Shown: positions 7,771 to 17,444, counted from the first letter of the stretch. The stretch: DNA of 62,313 nucleotides from Clostridium sartagoforme AAU1 (GCF_000401215.1 NZ_ASRV01000132.1:1-62313), one strand, 5' to 3'. Notes: generated by a model not told the origin, from the letters alone. A program made the numbers and translations.

Positions 7771-8499
7771 ATGAAAAGTAAATATGTAATGATTAGTGGA
7801 TTTGCATTTACTGAAGAAGGTGATATGGAAAAACTAAAAAATTATGCAAGGCAAGGCTGGATATTAGAAGACATAGTAGGAGGTTTTTTCTATAAGCTAA
7901 GAAAAGATAAGCCTCAAAATATAGTGTATAGTTTAGATTATCAATCGGATACCGATGGAGAGTATTTTACCATATTCAAAGAAGCAGGATGGGAACTTGT
8001 TATTTCTATAAATAACCAAATGCATATTTTTTTAGCGCAAGCTGGGACTAAGCCTATTTATAGTGATAGTAAATCGGAAATAGATAAATATACACGTGTA
8101 AGAAATCAAACAAGAAGGGGAACAATCTATTCTTTAATAATAGCTATAGTATTAATAAGCTTGTTAGTTGTTTCTGTAATAGCTATAAGACCTATATTTC
8201 TGATTATCTTAGGAGTATTAGTAATTGATATTTTCATATTTATCTTTAATTTTATGCCTTACTTAGCTTATAACTCTAGAATTAAACAAATAAACAGGTA
8301 TGGTAGATGTAAAAGTGAAGCAGAAAATAACAAAATCACATGGAAGTTATATGCAATTTCAGGCGTTCTATGGTTAGCTATAGGAATATGGCATTTAATT
8401 GGTAAACTATATTTTTCTGCAATATTTTTTATAATTTTTGGTGTTTATTTTATTTTTTCAAGTTCAGCCTACTTTAAGAAATATAAAAAGTCATTTTAA
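7771..8499 (+). CDS. DUF2812 domain membrane protein
   Basis: 242 aa. The N-terminal ~100 residues are the soluble DUF2812 domain (FTEEGDMEKLKNYARQGWIL...YSLDYQSDTDGEYFTIFKEA). Four hydrophobic segments follow at about residues 115-135, 137-160, 190-208 and 212-230. Function of the family is unknown; it is nearly always encoded beside a PadR regulator, as here, suggesting an envelope-stress or antimicrobial response. AGAGG precedes the ATG. Confidence 0.85.
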   Translation: MKSKYVMISGFAFTEEGDMEKLKNYARQGWILEDIVGGFFYKLRKDKPQNIVYSLDYQSDTDGEYFTIFKEAGWELVISINNQMHIFLAQAGTKPIYSDSKSEIDKYTRVRNQTRRGTIYSLIIAIVLISLLVVSVIAIRPIFLIILGVLVIDIFIFIFNFMPYLAYNSRIKQINRYGRCKSEAENNKITWKLYAISGVLWLAIGIWHLIGKLYFSAIFFIIFGVYFIFSSSAYFKKYKKSF

Positions 8500-8525
8500 A
8501 TTTTATTCAAAACATTTAAAGTGTA

Positions 8526-8576
8526 AAAATCTCATTTAAAAGTAATACGTAGAAGTGTATCATAAATGAGTTTTTT
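8526..8576 (+). terminator. Terminator after the PadR/DUF2812 operon
   Basis: CTCATTTA (8531-8538) pairs with TAAATGAG (8563-8570), followed by six T. Confidence 0.65.
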
Positions 8577-8677
8577 ACTAAACCTGTAATATTCTACTTT
8601 TACTCTATCGATTCTACTTGTGGTGGGTTTCAATATAGTGACTTTGAAATTATTATACTATTAAAGGTGGTGTAATC

Positions 8678-9166
8678 ATGGATACAAAAAAAATCGGAAA
8701 ATTTATATCAGATGCTAGAAAAAAGAAAAAATTTACACAAGCAGAACTGGGAGAATATTTAAATGTAACTGATAAAGCTGTTTCAAAATGGGAGTGTGGT
8801 AAGTGTCTACCAGATAGTTCATTATTTGAAGAGATAAGTAAAGTATTAGAAGTTTCAATGATTGAATTATTAAAAGGAGAATATATTGAACAAGAAAATG
8901 CAGAAGTAGAAAGTAATAAAACTATAAACTCATTGCTTAATGAGATTAAAAAGTTAAAGAGAAATGAATCTTTGGTTGGAGCTTTATGTGCTATATTAAT
9001 ATCATTTGTTACAGCAATTTATTCTGTTATATGGGAACCAGGTGAAAAAGCTTATCAACAATTTTTTTCAGGATTTATTGAAGCTATCAGTGGTAGCTGC
9101 CTTATTATAGGAATAATTCTTATATTCTATACATGGGTAAAATACTCTGAAAAAAATTCTAAATAA
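8678..9166 (+). CDS. XRE-family regulator with two membrane segments
   Basis: 162 aa. Residues ~5-60 are a Cro/CI helix-turn-helix (FTQAELGEYLNVTDKAVSKW). A charged linker leads to two predicted membrane helices (~103-122 and ~133-153), so the DNA-binding domain is probably membrane-tethered. This architecture is common in clostridia, often with no obvious partner. No target gene adjoins it; a terminator follows. Confidence 0.82.
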   Translation: MDTKKIGKFISDARKKKKFTQAELGEYLNVTDKAVSKWECGKCLPDSSLFEEISKVLEVSMIELLKGEYIEQENAEVESNKTINSLLNEIKKLKRNESLVGALCAILISFVTAIYSVIWEPGEKAYQQFFSGFIEAISGSCLIIGIILIFYTWVKYSEKNSK

Positions 9167-9291
9167 TAAGTAGATTATAAATTAACTCTAATGGAGCTGT
9201 CGAATAGACAGCCCAATCAAGAATTAATAATTAAAAGTGGATAGTTATTTTTAGTAATTTGTTCAAAGTTACTGAAAATAACTTAGTTTTG

Positions 9292-9316
9292 AAAACTCCT
9301 AAAGGAGTTTTTTTCA
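9292..9316. terminator. Terminator hairpin
   Basis: AAACTCCT (9293-9300) pairs with AGGAGTTT (9303-9310) and is followed by a T-run. It ends the XRE transcript and may serve the convergent AlkC gene. A second small hairpin GCTGTC/GACAGC lies at 9196-9212. Confidence 0.7.
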
Positions 9317-10426
9317 TTTTTTACTTTCTATAATATTTAGTGTACTGTGAGCAATTTCTATTCCATTTACAAGTAGTGTAATTTTATGAATACCAGGATA
9401 ATGTTTACGTGTAGTAAGATCTGCAAAGTTGTGAGTGCGTCTTCCAGATAAATGTTCACCACCTGACATAGTTTTATCGGATAAGAAAAACAACTTACGG
9501 GATAAGCGTGAATTTGATTTTATAAAGTCAATACCATACTCTAAACGGATATGTGAAGGCGTATTACGTACTATATCAATTGAGTAATTAAGCTCACAGC
9601 TATCTCCTATTTTAAGTTCCTTTGGAGTAACATTAAAAATTACATTCTTAAATAAAGGGTTTTCATCAGAAAAATCTGTATAACCAAAGAGATCTAATGC
9701 TATAGGATTTGCATTTCGCACTAGAGTACGACAACCTTTTCGAAGAATCCAGTCTGTTTCAGAACTATAGCCTATCCATTTTTTTACTAGTTCTATAACA
9801 ACTTTAGGATTATCTTTTGAAATATCATTTAGGTTGTTGGCTACACTTTTGCGTACATAAAGTGATGTGTCTGCCATAAGATTTTCCAAAATTTTTAAAA
9901 TTGGTGATGGATTATTTTTAAACATAGGAAGTGATGTTCCCCATGGAAGACGGGGACGACAGCCTTCACTGGAAAAGCGACGAATATGTTCATTTTTATG
10001 CAATGACCATTTAAACATATAGACCATTACACGCTCAGGATCATTAAGTAAAAATGGGCGGATAGCGAACTCTGATGATGACTGCTCTGTAAAACGTTCT
10101 AAGGCATTCATTGAAAGTTCAAAGTGTTTTTTATTCTGTCCATAAGTAGCGACAAAGTCAGGAAAAAATAAATATGGAAATCCAACACAGTCTTCATTTA
10201 TTAAAAATAAAATTTGTAGAGCGTCTTCAAAATCCTTTGGAAGATATTCGCCTAATTTCTCTGCGATCTTATGTATTCTGGCTTTTAACTCTAATTCAGC
10301 CCATGGAGGTGATAAAACACAAGCTGTAAACAGCTCTGAATTAAATTCTGTATAGACTTTATGAACTTTATCTCCAAAGTCCTTTAAAAATTCACTTGAA
10401 TAAATATTTTTTAATGGTTCACTCAT
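9314..10426 (-). CDS. AlkC-type DNA alkylation repair glycosylase
   Basis: 370-aa HEAT-like repeat protein that would excise N3-alkylated bases (3-methyladenine/3-methylcytosine) from DNA. AlkC hallmarks are the central segment FSSEGCRPRLPWG (~residues 155-167), HEAT-type repeats (VRKSVANNLNDISKDNPKVV) and a C-terminal Ig-like beta domain (VTPKELKIGDSCELNYSIDI... to GIHKITLLVNGIEIAHSTLN). The Ig-like domain distinguishes AlkC from the shorter AlkD. GGAG is upstream but about 14 bases from the ATG. Confidence 0.82.
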   Translation of the reverse strand: MSEPLKNIYSSEFLKDFGDKVHKVYTEFNSELFTACVLSPPWAELELKARIHKIAEKLGEYLPKDFEDALQILFLINEDCVGFPYLFFPDFVATYGQNKKHFELSMNALERFTEQSSSEFAIRPFLLNDPERVMVYMFKWSLHKNEHIRRFSSEGCRPRLPWGTSLPMFKNNPSPILKILENLMADTSLYVRKSVANNLNDISKDNPKVVIELVKKWIGYSSETDWILRKGCRTLVRNANPIALDLFGYTDFSDENPLFKNVIFNVTPKELKIGDSCELNYSIDIVRNTPSHIRLEYGIDFIKSNSRLSRKLFFLSDKTMSGGEHLSGRRTHNFADLTTRKHYPGIHKITLLVNGIEIAHSTLNIIESKK

Positions 10427-10740
10427 AACTAATTTTCATTCTCCTTCAAATTCTTTGTTTATATTAAATAATGATGATTTACTTAGCATATTTTCTAAAC
10501 GCGTAGAAGTTTCATCTAAAAGTATAAATTATATAACTTGACAGCATAATGTCATATTATGTGATTTTTTAATAAAAATATACGATATTCTTTTCACAAT
10601 TTTCTATAAAAAATATTTCTAAATAACGGGTACAATTATGCAAATATCAAATACAACTTTTAAGGAAAACTTATTATTTATAACTATCTAATAATAGTAT
10701 AATAAAAATTAAGAATAACTATAGTAAGGATTTGTTAAAT
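10427..10740. other. Divergent intergenic region, AlkC / Bce-type regulator
   Basis: No gene seen. A TTGACA (10538-10543) forms part of the inverted repeat TGACA...TGTCA (10539-10554), and a TATAAT (10698-10703) lies about 40 bases before the response-regulator start, giving a plausible promoter for that operon. Confidence 0.45.
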
Positions 10741-11409
10741 ATGTATAATATAATGATAATTGATGATAATGAACAACTACAAAATGGAATAGGAAATGTG
10801 TTAGTTAGTAATGGATATTCCATTATTAAACCAAGGGAGTTTTGTAATATTTCTTATTTAGTAAAAGAAAATAATCCGAGTCTTATATTGTTAGATATAA
10901 ATTTGCCTGAAAGTGATGGGTTTAAAATTTGTACAGAAATAAGAAGTTTTTCAAGAGTTCCAATTATATTTATAACAAGTAGAGATACTAATATAGATGA
11001 ATTAATGGGCATAACATTAGGTGGAGATGATTTTATAACTAAGCCTTATAATACTCAAATTCTTTTAGCTAGGATAAAATCTCTTTTAAAAAGAACTTAT
11101 CCAAGTGATGGAATAACAGATATTATTGAACATAATGGAGCTAGGATAAATATTTTATCAAGCACTGTTGAGCATAATGGTAAAGTCATTGAGCTTACTA
11201 AAAATGAATTGAAAATATTACATTACTTATTAAATAATAATGGAAAGATAGTATCTAGAGTAGATATTATGGAATATCTTTGGGACAGCTCTATGTTTGT
11301 AAATGATAATACTCTTACAGTCAATATTGGCAGGATTAGAAGTAAATTTGAGGAGCTTGGACTAAAAGATTATATAAAAACTAAAAGAGGTCAAGGGTAT
11401 TTAGTATGA
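10741..11409 (+). CDS. OmpR-family response regulator (BceR-like)
   Basis: 222 aa. The receiver domain occupies residues ~1-115, with acidic pair DD (IMIIDDNEQ), phospho-acceptor Asp in ILLDINLPESDGF and the KP lysine in FITKPYN; a C-terminal winged helix follows (ELTKNELKILHYLLNN...NTLTVNIGRIRSKFEELGL). ATG 10741 is preferred because AAGGA is 10 bases upstream, whereas the TTG at 10732 is too close to it. Stop and next start overlap (ATGA) with the kinase gene. It likely activates the adjacent ABC transporter in response to peptide antibiotics. Confidence 0.88.
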   Translation: MYNIMIIDDNEQLQNGIGNVLVSNGYSIIKPREFCNISYLVKENNPSLILLDINLPESDGFKICTEIRSFSRVPIIFITSRDTNIDELMGITLGGDDFITKPYNTQILLARIKSLLKRTYPSDGITDIIEHNGARINILSSTVEHNGKVIELTKNELKILHYLLNNNGKIVSRVDIMEYLWDSSMFVNDNTLTVNIGRIRSKFEELGLKDYIKTKRGQGYLV

Positions 11410-12416
11410 GTTTAGGTGATTTCTTAAAAAGTAGATTTTCAGTAATATTTTCAAACTCAATTGCCTTGATAACTTTATTAGTTTTTCTTTTTAGTGTAGG
11501 AAATACTTTAGATACTTTAAAGATAATATCAATTATATGGATCATAGTGCTTGGAGCTTATTTATTCTTTCAATATAAAAATAGAAAAGCATTTTTCAAT
11601 GAGATTTCAAAGAGTATAGACAATTTAGATAAAAAGTATTTAATTAGTGAGGTTATTGATAAGCCAGTTTATTTAGAAGCAGAACCTTATTATTATTTAC
11701 TAAAAAAGGCTGGGAAGTCAATGAGAGAAGAAATAAATTCTATTAAAAATGAAAGAAAGGAATACAAAGAATATATTGAACAGTGGATACATGAAGTTAA
11801 AACGCCAATAGCATCTATCAAACTTATAGAAGAAAATAATAAGACAAAGATATCAAGGATTGTGCTACAGGAACTTGAGACTTTAGATAGATGTGTAGAG
11901 CAGGCCCTGTTTTATGCAAGAAGTGAAGAAGTAGAAAAAGATTACTTAATAAAAGAAATGTCATTAGAAAATTGTATAAATAAAGTAATAATAAAAAATA
12001 AACAAATATTTATTTTGAATAACATAGATGTTGAAATAGAAAATGTAGATAAAAATGTATATTGTGATAGCAAATGGCTTGAGTTTATTTTAAATCAAAT
12101 TGTAGTTAACGCTAGTAAGTATAGAAATCCAGAAAATCCAAAGGTGAAGATATATACTGAGGATATTAAAAATGGAATTCAACTTATAATAGAAGATAAT
12201 GGACTTGGGATACCTCAAGCTGAATTAAATAGAGTGTTTGAAAAAGGTTTTACAGGTAGCAGGGGAAGATTAAATAACAAATCTACAGGAATAGGATTAT
12301 ATTTATGTAAAAAATTATGCGGAAAATTAGGATTAATAATAGATATAGAATCAAAGGAAAATTTATATACAAAGGTTATAATTGTGTTTCCAAAAGGAAG
12401 CTTTGTTATGAAATAG
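11406..12416 (+). CDS. Intramembrane-sensing histidine kinase (BceS-like)
   Basis: 336 aa. Two membrane helices at ~13-33 and ~37-55 have almost no extracellular loop, as in BceS-type kinases that sense through their partner ABC permease. The phospho-acceptor His lies in EQWIHEVKTPIAS (~residue 128) and the ATPase domain shows N-box NQIVVNASKY, DNGLGIP and GRLNNKSTGIGLYL. Overlaps the response-regulator stop by 4 bases, so translation is coupled. Confidence 0.9.
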   Translation: MSLGDFLKSRFSVIFSNSIALITLLVFLFSVGNTLDTLKIISIIWIIVLGAYLFFQYKNRKAFFNEISKSIDNLDKKYLISEVIDKPVYLEAEPYYYLLKKAGKSMREEINSIKNERKEYKEYIEQWIHEVKTPIASIKLIEENNKTKISRIVLQELETLDRCVEQALFYARSEEVEKDYLIKEMSLENCINKVIIKNKQIFILNNIDVEIENVDKNVYCDSKWLEFILNQIVVNASKYRNPENPKVKIYTEDIKNGIQLIIEDNGLGIPQAELNRVFEKGFTGSRGRLNNKSTGIGLYLCKKLCGKLGLIIDIESKENLYTKVIIVFPKGSFVMK

Positions 12417-12510
12417 ACTTATATAAGGTGACAACATTGTAACATTAAAGTAATATTAAATCTAATTAGATGGGGTTTAAATGTTGTACAATCCTATTGA
12501 GGTGAGATAA
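12417..12510. promoter_or_regulatory. Candidate response-regulator site before the ABC transporter
   Basis: The gap between kinase and ATPase genes contains ACAACATTGT (12431-12440), a short palindrome within a longer GTGACAACATTGTAAC stretch, followed by AT-rich DNA with a possible -10. Position fits a Bce-type regulator-controlled promoter; binding is not shown. Confidence 0.3.
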
Positions 12511-13278
12511 ATGGAAAAGATATTAAGTATAAAAAACGTTGAAAAATATTATGGAAACAAAGTGAATGTAGTTAAAGCTGTTGATGATATAACTTTTGAC
12601 GTATATAAAAGTGAATTTGTAGGTGTTATGGGACCATCTGGATCAGGAAAGACGACGTTATTAAATATGATAGCAACAATTGATGATGTTAGTTCTGGCA
12701 ATATTTATTTGGATAAAGAAGATTTAACTGAAATAAATCAAAAGAACATAGCAAAGTTTAGAAAGGAAAACTTAGGATTTATATTTCAAGACTTTAATTT
12801 ATTAGATACACTAACTATTCATGAAAATATAGCTTTAGCACTTACTATAAATAAAACTAAAAAAAGTGAAATAGATAATAAAGTGTTAAATATAGCAAGA
12901 AAAATTGGAATAGAAGATTTACTAGAAAAATACCCTTATGAAGTATCTGGAGGACAAAAACAAAGAACTGCTTGTGCAAGGGCATTAGTGACTAATCCTA
13001 AACTTATATTAGCTGATGAGCCAACAGGAGCACTTGATTCTAAATCTGCTCAAATGTTAATAGAAATGATGTCAAATTTAAATAAAGATTTAGGTGCAAC
13101 TATATTAATGGTAACTCATGATTCATTTACAGCTAGTTATTGTAATAGGATATTATTTATTAAGGATGGTAAAATATTTACAGAACTAGTGAAAGGTGAA
13201 GATACACGTAGACAGTTTTTTAATAAAATATTAGATGTAGTGGCATTATTAGGTGGTGATGTAAGAGATGTACGTTAA
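12511..13278 (+). CDS. ABC transporter ATP-binding protein (BceA-like)
   Basis: 255-aa ATPase of the MacB/LolD/BceA type. Walker A is GPSGSGKTT (~40-48), Q-loop FIFQDFNLLD, signature VSGGQKQRTACARAL, Walker B LILADEPTGALDSKS and switch His in VTHDS; all appear intact. The C-terminal extension (~residues 225-255) is usual for antimicrobial-peptide transporters. GAGGTGAG precedes the ATG, and the stop overlaps the permease start by 11 bases. Confidence 0.92.
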   Translation: MEKILSIKNVEKYYGNKVNVVKAVDDITFDVYKSEFVGVMGPSGSGKTTLLNMIATIDDVSSGNIYLDKEDLTEINQKNIAKFRKENLGFIFQDFNLLDTLTIHENIALALTINKTKKSEIDNKVLNIARKIGIEDLLEKYPYEVSGGQKQRTACARALVTNPKLILADEPTGALDSKSAQMLIEMMSNLNKDLGATILMVTHDSFTASYCNRILFIKDGKIFTELVKGEDTRRQFFNKILDVVALLGGDVRDVR

Positions 13279-15073
13279 ATTAGCCAAAAGTAATGCAAAA
13301 AAATCTATTAAGGATTATTTAATTTATTTTATTACAATAACAATATGCGTAAGCTTATTTTATGCTATTACATCACTTTCAAGTTCAAGTTATGAACTAA
13401 TTACTGAGGAATCTTATAACTTTAGAAATTTAAAATTAATATTAAAGTATTCAACTTATATAATTACAGCAATGCTTATTTTACTTGTAGCTTATGTAAA
13501 TAAATACATAATAAGAAGACGTCAAAGAGAGTTTTCAATATATATACTACATGGAATGGAACAAAAAAATGTGGCATTGATGTTTTTCATTGAAACACTC
13601 GTAATTGGAATTTTAGCTATAATATCGGGAATATTTGTGGGGACTTTATTTTCTCAAGTAATTACAGCTATAGTTTTAATAAGTGCAAAGCAAGAAGTAG
13701 CATTTAGCTTTAAGTTATATATGGATACGGTAGGAATTACATTTATATTCTTTATATCTATGTTTTGTATAATAGGATTGTATAATATTATAGTTTTAAG
13801 AAAAATAAAACTTATAGATATGTTAAATGCACATAAGCAAGTTGAGTTTCAATTTAAAAGAAGTGGGAAAGTTTATAGTGCAATATTTGCATTATCAATA
13901 ATTTTATATATAATATGTGGCTATTGTACTTTTAAATTAATAAATACAAAAATTGATTATAGTATAAAATCTTTAATGTTTATAGCTATATCACTTTTGG
14001 CTTTTATAATAGGAACTTATGCACTATTTTATTCTATTTCTTATATACTTATACACATAAAAAATAAGTATATTAATTTTAAGTACGAAGGTACAAATTT
14101 ATTTTTAATAGGAACACTGGTATCTAAAATAAAGTCGGCTCCAATACTAATGGCTACTATAGCAATGACCTTTTTAGGAGCGATGATAAGTTTTATAATT
14201 ACACTTGTAATGGCTCAGTGGGCTATAGGATATTTAGATATGAGAGTTCCTTATGATGTAGAAATAAGAAATAATTATAGTAATGGATTTTTAACAGAAA
14301 ACAATATAACTGATATTAAAGATATACCTCAATTAGATTATAGTGAGATTATAGATTACTTAAATGACAAGGATCATGATGTAAATAGTTATTGCGAGGT
14401 AGAAAAATATTTTATAAATAAAGATGATTTTTATAACAAAGATAAAAATAATGTTTCAACTATAGCTATAAGCTTAAGTGATTTTAATAAACTAAGAAGT
14501 ATGCTAGGGTATGATGAAATAGAGCTTAAGGATAATGAGTTTACAACTCAATGGCATAGTGCAGTCAATGATGAAGAAATAAGTAATTATATTAAAGATT
14601 ATGCTAATTTGAATGTAAATGGAGAAGAACTAAAACTAAGTGAAAATTCAAATTATAAAGAATCTATTGGAGAAGGGCTTTATGGATCTTACGTAAATAA
14701 TATTATAATTTTACCAGATAAGGTATGCGATAATCTTACTTTTGCAGAGAAAAACTTTGTAGCTAATATTAATAATAAAATGAGTTATGAAGAAGCTGAT
14801 GATTTTCAATATAAGTATGTTAATGAGTGGTTTAGAAAAAGTAATGATGAATTTATAAAAAAATATGATATATCATCTAGTGTAGTTAGAGTCAGAATAA
14901 AATCATCGGAAACTAATAATATCTTAAATATGACTTTAGCTATGAGAATTCTTGGAATATATTTAGGTGTAGTATTACTTATGATAAGCTTAACAATTTT
15001 ATCACTTAGTCAGCTTGCAGATTCCATTGAGCATAAAGATAGATTTAGTAGTGCTAAAAAGATTAGGGGTTGA
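13268..15073 (+). CDS. BceB-like ABC transporter permease, N-terminal part (frameshifted)
   Basis: FtsX-fold permease for peptide-antibiotic detoxification and signalling to the BceS-like kinase. It has hydrophobic segments near residues 15-35, 55-77, 110-140, 150-175, 205-225, 235-260 and 290-320, then a ~200-residue extracellular domain (~325-555) and a helix at ~560-585. The frame stops at 15073 after SAKKIRG, but the family sequence resumes in another frame (VLKRLGVEDKEINKI); one extra base near 15050-15056 explains this. The complete protein would be 685 aa ending at 15326. Without the tail, the last two helices are lost. Confidence 0.85.
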   Translation: MYVKLAKSNAKKSIKDYLIYFITITICVSLFYAITSLSSSSYELITEESYNFRNLKLILKYSTYIITAMLILLVAYVNKYIIRRRQREFSIYILHGMEQKNVALMFFIETLVIGILAIISGIFVGTLFSQVITAIVLISAKQEVAFSFKLYMDTVGITFIFFISMFCIIGLYNIIVLRKIKLIDMLNAHKQVEFQFKRSGKVYSAIFALSIILYIICGYCTFKLINTKIDYSIKSLMFIAISLLAFIIGTYALFYSISYILIHIKNKYINFKYEGTNLFLIGTLVSKIKSAPILMATIAMTFLGAMISFIITLVMAQWAIGYLDMRVPYDVEIRNNYSNGFLTENNITDIKDIPQLDYSEIIDYLNDKDHDVNSYCEVEKYFINKDDFYNKDKNNVSTIAISLSDFNKLRSMLGYDEIELKDNEFTTQWHSAVNDEEISNYIKDYANLNVNGEELKLSENSNYKESIGEGLYGSYVNNIIILPDKVCDNLTFAEKNFVANINNKMSYEEADDFQYKYVNEWFRKSNDEFIKKYDISSSVVRVRIKSSETNNILNMTLAMRILGIYLGVVLLMISLTILSLSQLADSIEHKDRFSSAKKIRG

Positions 15074-15326
15074 GGATAAAGAAATTAATAAGATTATATT
15101 AAAGCAAATTTCATTATATTTTATAATTCCTATATCTATAGCCATGGTTGGAGTTATAGTTTTTATTTATAATTATTATCTGATTTATAAAGATATAATT
15201 AGTACCTATATTGGCGATATTACATTTGTTTTAAGTATAATTACTGGAATTGTATTAATGATTGGAATTTATATATGTTACTTTGGAGGAACATATTATA
15301 CTTTTAAGAGAAATGTTAATAGTTAA
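15015..15326 (+). pseudogene. BceB-like permease, C-terminal part after frameshift
   Basis: Homologous sequence begins about 15050 (VVLKRLGVEDKEINKIILKQ) and contains the final two helices (SLYFIIPISIAMVGVIVFIY and FVLSIITGIVLMIGIYICYF). There is no ribosome binding site; the first residues of the open frame (15015-15050) are merely the permease's own coding bases read out of frame. It is the severed end of the preceding permease. Confidence 0.75.
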
Positions 15327-15500
15327 ATTTATTTGATTATAAATTTATATGAATTTTTATATCAATATTTATTATTAATAAAAAAAGCATAAAATATCAC
15401 TCATCATAATTCTGAGGATAGTATAATTGATTAAAATAGAAGACAAAGGGTTTTAAAACTATTCTTTGTATCTATTAAAATGATAGGAGTGATTATTATA

Positions 15501-15785
15501 ATGGAAAATAATCTTAGATTTTATCAAGAGCATGATATTATGACAGAAATAAAAACCATGGAAGATATGGTTACCAATATACCAAAGGATATAAAAACTA
15601 TTATATCTTATGTACAAAATATATTGCTCCATCAACATTGGAGTGAGGCTTATGGAGTGAAGCTTAGTGAATCAAAATATAGACATCGAAACATGGATGA
15701 TATTGAGTATTATTATTATAATGAAAATGAACTTGTGTTGCTGATCTTTATATACCTATTAGTAATTATTAATATATACAAATAA
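15501..15785 (+). CDS. N-terminal fragment of a transglutaminase-like protein
   Basis: 94 aa from ATG 15501 (AGGAGTG 10 bases upstream; the ATG at 15480 lies before this site). The sequence (FYQEHDIMTEIKTMEDMVTN...VQNILLHQHWSEAYGVKLSE) resembles the start of a family of ~250-aa transglutaminase-like cytoplasmic proteins. It stops after ~80 homologous residues, then a short hydrophobic tail (VLLIFIYLLVIINIYK), so the catalytic Cys/His/Asp region is missing. Likely a broken gene, though a small membrane peptide is not excluded. Confidence 0.5.
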   Translation: MENNLRFYQEHDIMTEIKTMEDMVTNIPKDIKTIISYVQNILLHQHWSEAYGVKLSESKYRHRNMDDIEYYYYNENELVLLIFIYLLVIINIYK

Positions 15786-15786
15786 A

Positions 15787-15816
15787 AAAGGACTTACTAT
15801 GATAAGGAAGTCCTTT
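15787..15816. terminator. Terminator-like hairpin
   Basis: AAAGGACTT (15787-15795) pairs with AAGTCCTTT (15808-15816), directly after the stop of the transglutaminase-like fragment. Confidence 0.6.
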
Positions 15817-15968
15817 AAACATATTTTAAGAACAATTCATATTAATAAAGAAATTAACATTATATAAAGAAAGAGCAAACAAAACATCTACTTAAAAACT
15901 ATTATTATAAAAAGTATAATAAAGAGCAATGATTTAAAAAATATTTGTAAAAAATAGGAGATAAATAT

Positions 15969-16511
15969 ATGATTTATGTTGCTTTACTAAGAGGAATAAA
16001 TGTCGGTGGAAAAAATAAAATAGATATGAAATTGCTGAAAGAAACTTTTATACTAGCAGGAATGGAATCTGTTATTACATATATTAATTCTGGAAATGTG
16101 ATTTTTACAGATATGAAACATACAAAGTCAGAAATAGCAGAATTTCTCGAAGAAGCTATATTTAGAGATTTTCAGTTAAATATTAAAGTATTGATCCGTA
16201 GCCAAAATGATTTTGAGCATATGATGAAAATTCTACCAGAATCATGGAAGAATGATAAAACTATGAGAAGTGACGTATTATTTTTATGGGAAGAATTCGA
16301 TAGAGAAACAGTTATTAATGAATTTAAAATTAATAAAGAAGTAGATACTGTTATTTATGTAGCAGGAGCAATTCTATGGACATTAGATAAAGCAAATATT
16401 ACGAAAAGTGGGTTAAATAAACTTGTAGGAACTGACTTATATAAAAAAATGACAGTGAGAAACGTTAATACTACCCGTAAAATATATGAAATTATGAAAG
16501 GGATAGAATAA
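15969..16511 (+). CDS. DUF1697 family protein
   Basis: 180 aa matching DUF1697 over its whole length: start MIYVALLRGINVGGKNKIDM, then VITYINSGNVIFTD and the C-terminal TVRNVNTTRKIYE. Cytoplasmic alpha/beta protein without membrane segments; biochemical role unknown. AGGAG is 7 bases before the ATG. Single-gene transcript, closed by a strong hairpin downstream. Confidence 0.9.
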   Translation: MIYVALLRGINVGGKNKIDMKLLKETFILAGMESVITYINSGNVIFTDMKHTKSEIAEFLEEAIFRDFQLNIKVLIRSQNDFEHMMKILPESWKNDKTMRSDVLFLWEEFDRETVINEFKINKEVDTVIYVAGAILWTLDKANITKSGLNKLVGTDLYKKMTVRNVNTTRKIYEIMKGIE

Positions 16512-16637
16512 CCTGAATTAAAATAACATAGTATATTTATGATAGCTTCTAATAGCATCTTATTTATTGTCGAAATGCAAAAGGTTATCATAAGTAAGTA
16601 ACACGGATATTTAAATTTTTTTCCATAGATAAATTAA

Positions 16638-16678
16638 AAATGATCGTGTATTCAATAGATAACACGATCATTTTTTCT
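16638..16678. terminator. Bidirectional terminator
   Basis: TGATCGTGT (16641-16649) pairs with ACACGATCA (16662-16670), with A-run before and six T after. Shared by the convergent DUF1697 and thioesterase genes. Confidence 0.75.
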
Positions 16679-16694
16679 CTGTTATATAAAGATA

Positions 16695-17444
16695 TCATTT
16701 TTTCTTCCATATTATTTGCAGTTTTGTAAGAAGCAGTCCACTATCACTTGTAATATTATGAATTGTATTAATACCGTTATTTTCATCATAAACCACTTCA
16801 GATGAAATATGTAGTGTATCTCCATCAGTTGTTTCCTTTTTAAACAATACTTTAATGTTAAATAAATTATATTCGGTTAAAATAGATCTTGGTAGAGTAT
16901 CCATAGCCATTTCGATATACTTTACATTATTCACATGCCCATTAGAGTCAATATCACTATATCTAACAGGATAGTTTTTCATGTAATCTGCTTTTTGAAT
17001 TTTAGGTATATCATCTAAAACAGGTACTTCATCTAATTCTTTTTTAAGACCATATATTTCGCTTTGTTCAGAGGATATCCTCATAGGACGTCTCTTTTCA
17101 AAATCTATCAATATAGCGGTTGAAAAAACTTCTCCCATAACTTTTCCTTCAGAGTTTTTTATAGTATTTTGTCTATAACCATAGAATTTTTTTGCACCTA
17201 ATACCTTAGTTTGAACTTTTATTTCATCTCTTAATTTAGGATATTCATATATAGTTATATCATATTTTAAAAGTACCCAAATACAATTATTTTGAGCAAA
17301 GCCTTCCTTAGTTTCTCCTAAAGAGTCAGATTGGGATATAATAACATCCCATAAGAAATTTCCTAAAGATGAAAATTTACATTTATGTTCAGAGTCAACA
17401 TCAAAAAAGTTTATTGTATAGTCCTTTTCAAAAATATCATTCAA
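16695..17444 (-). CDS. Acyl-ACP thioesterase
   Basis: 249 aa double hot-dog thioesterase (FatA/FatB-like bacterial family) that releases free fatty acids from acyl carrier protein. The first hot-dog has SSLGNFLWDVIISQSDSLGE and an acyl-pocket segment (NNCIWVLLKYDITIYEYPKL); the second has the catalytic-type motif RYSDIDSNGHVNNVKYIEMA. The start is TTG 17444: GGAGGG lies 7 bases upstream, while the nearest ATG is in another frame. Monocistronic. Confidence 0.9.
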   Translation of the reverse strand: MNDIFEKDYTINFFDVDSEHKCKFSSLGNFLWDVIISQSDSLGETKEGFAQNNCIWVLLKYDITIYEYPKLRDEIKVQTKVLGAKKFYGYRQNTIKNSEGKVMGEVFSTAILIDFEKRRPMRISSEQSEIYGLKKELDEVPVLDDIPKIQKADYMKNYPVRYSDIDSNGHVNNVKYIEMAMDTLPRSILTEYNLFNIKVLFKKETTDGDTLHISSEVVYDENNGINTIHNITSDSGLLLTKLQIIWKKK

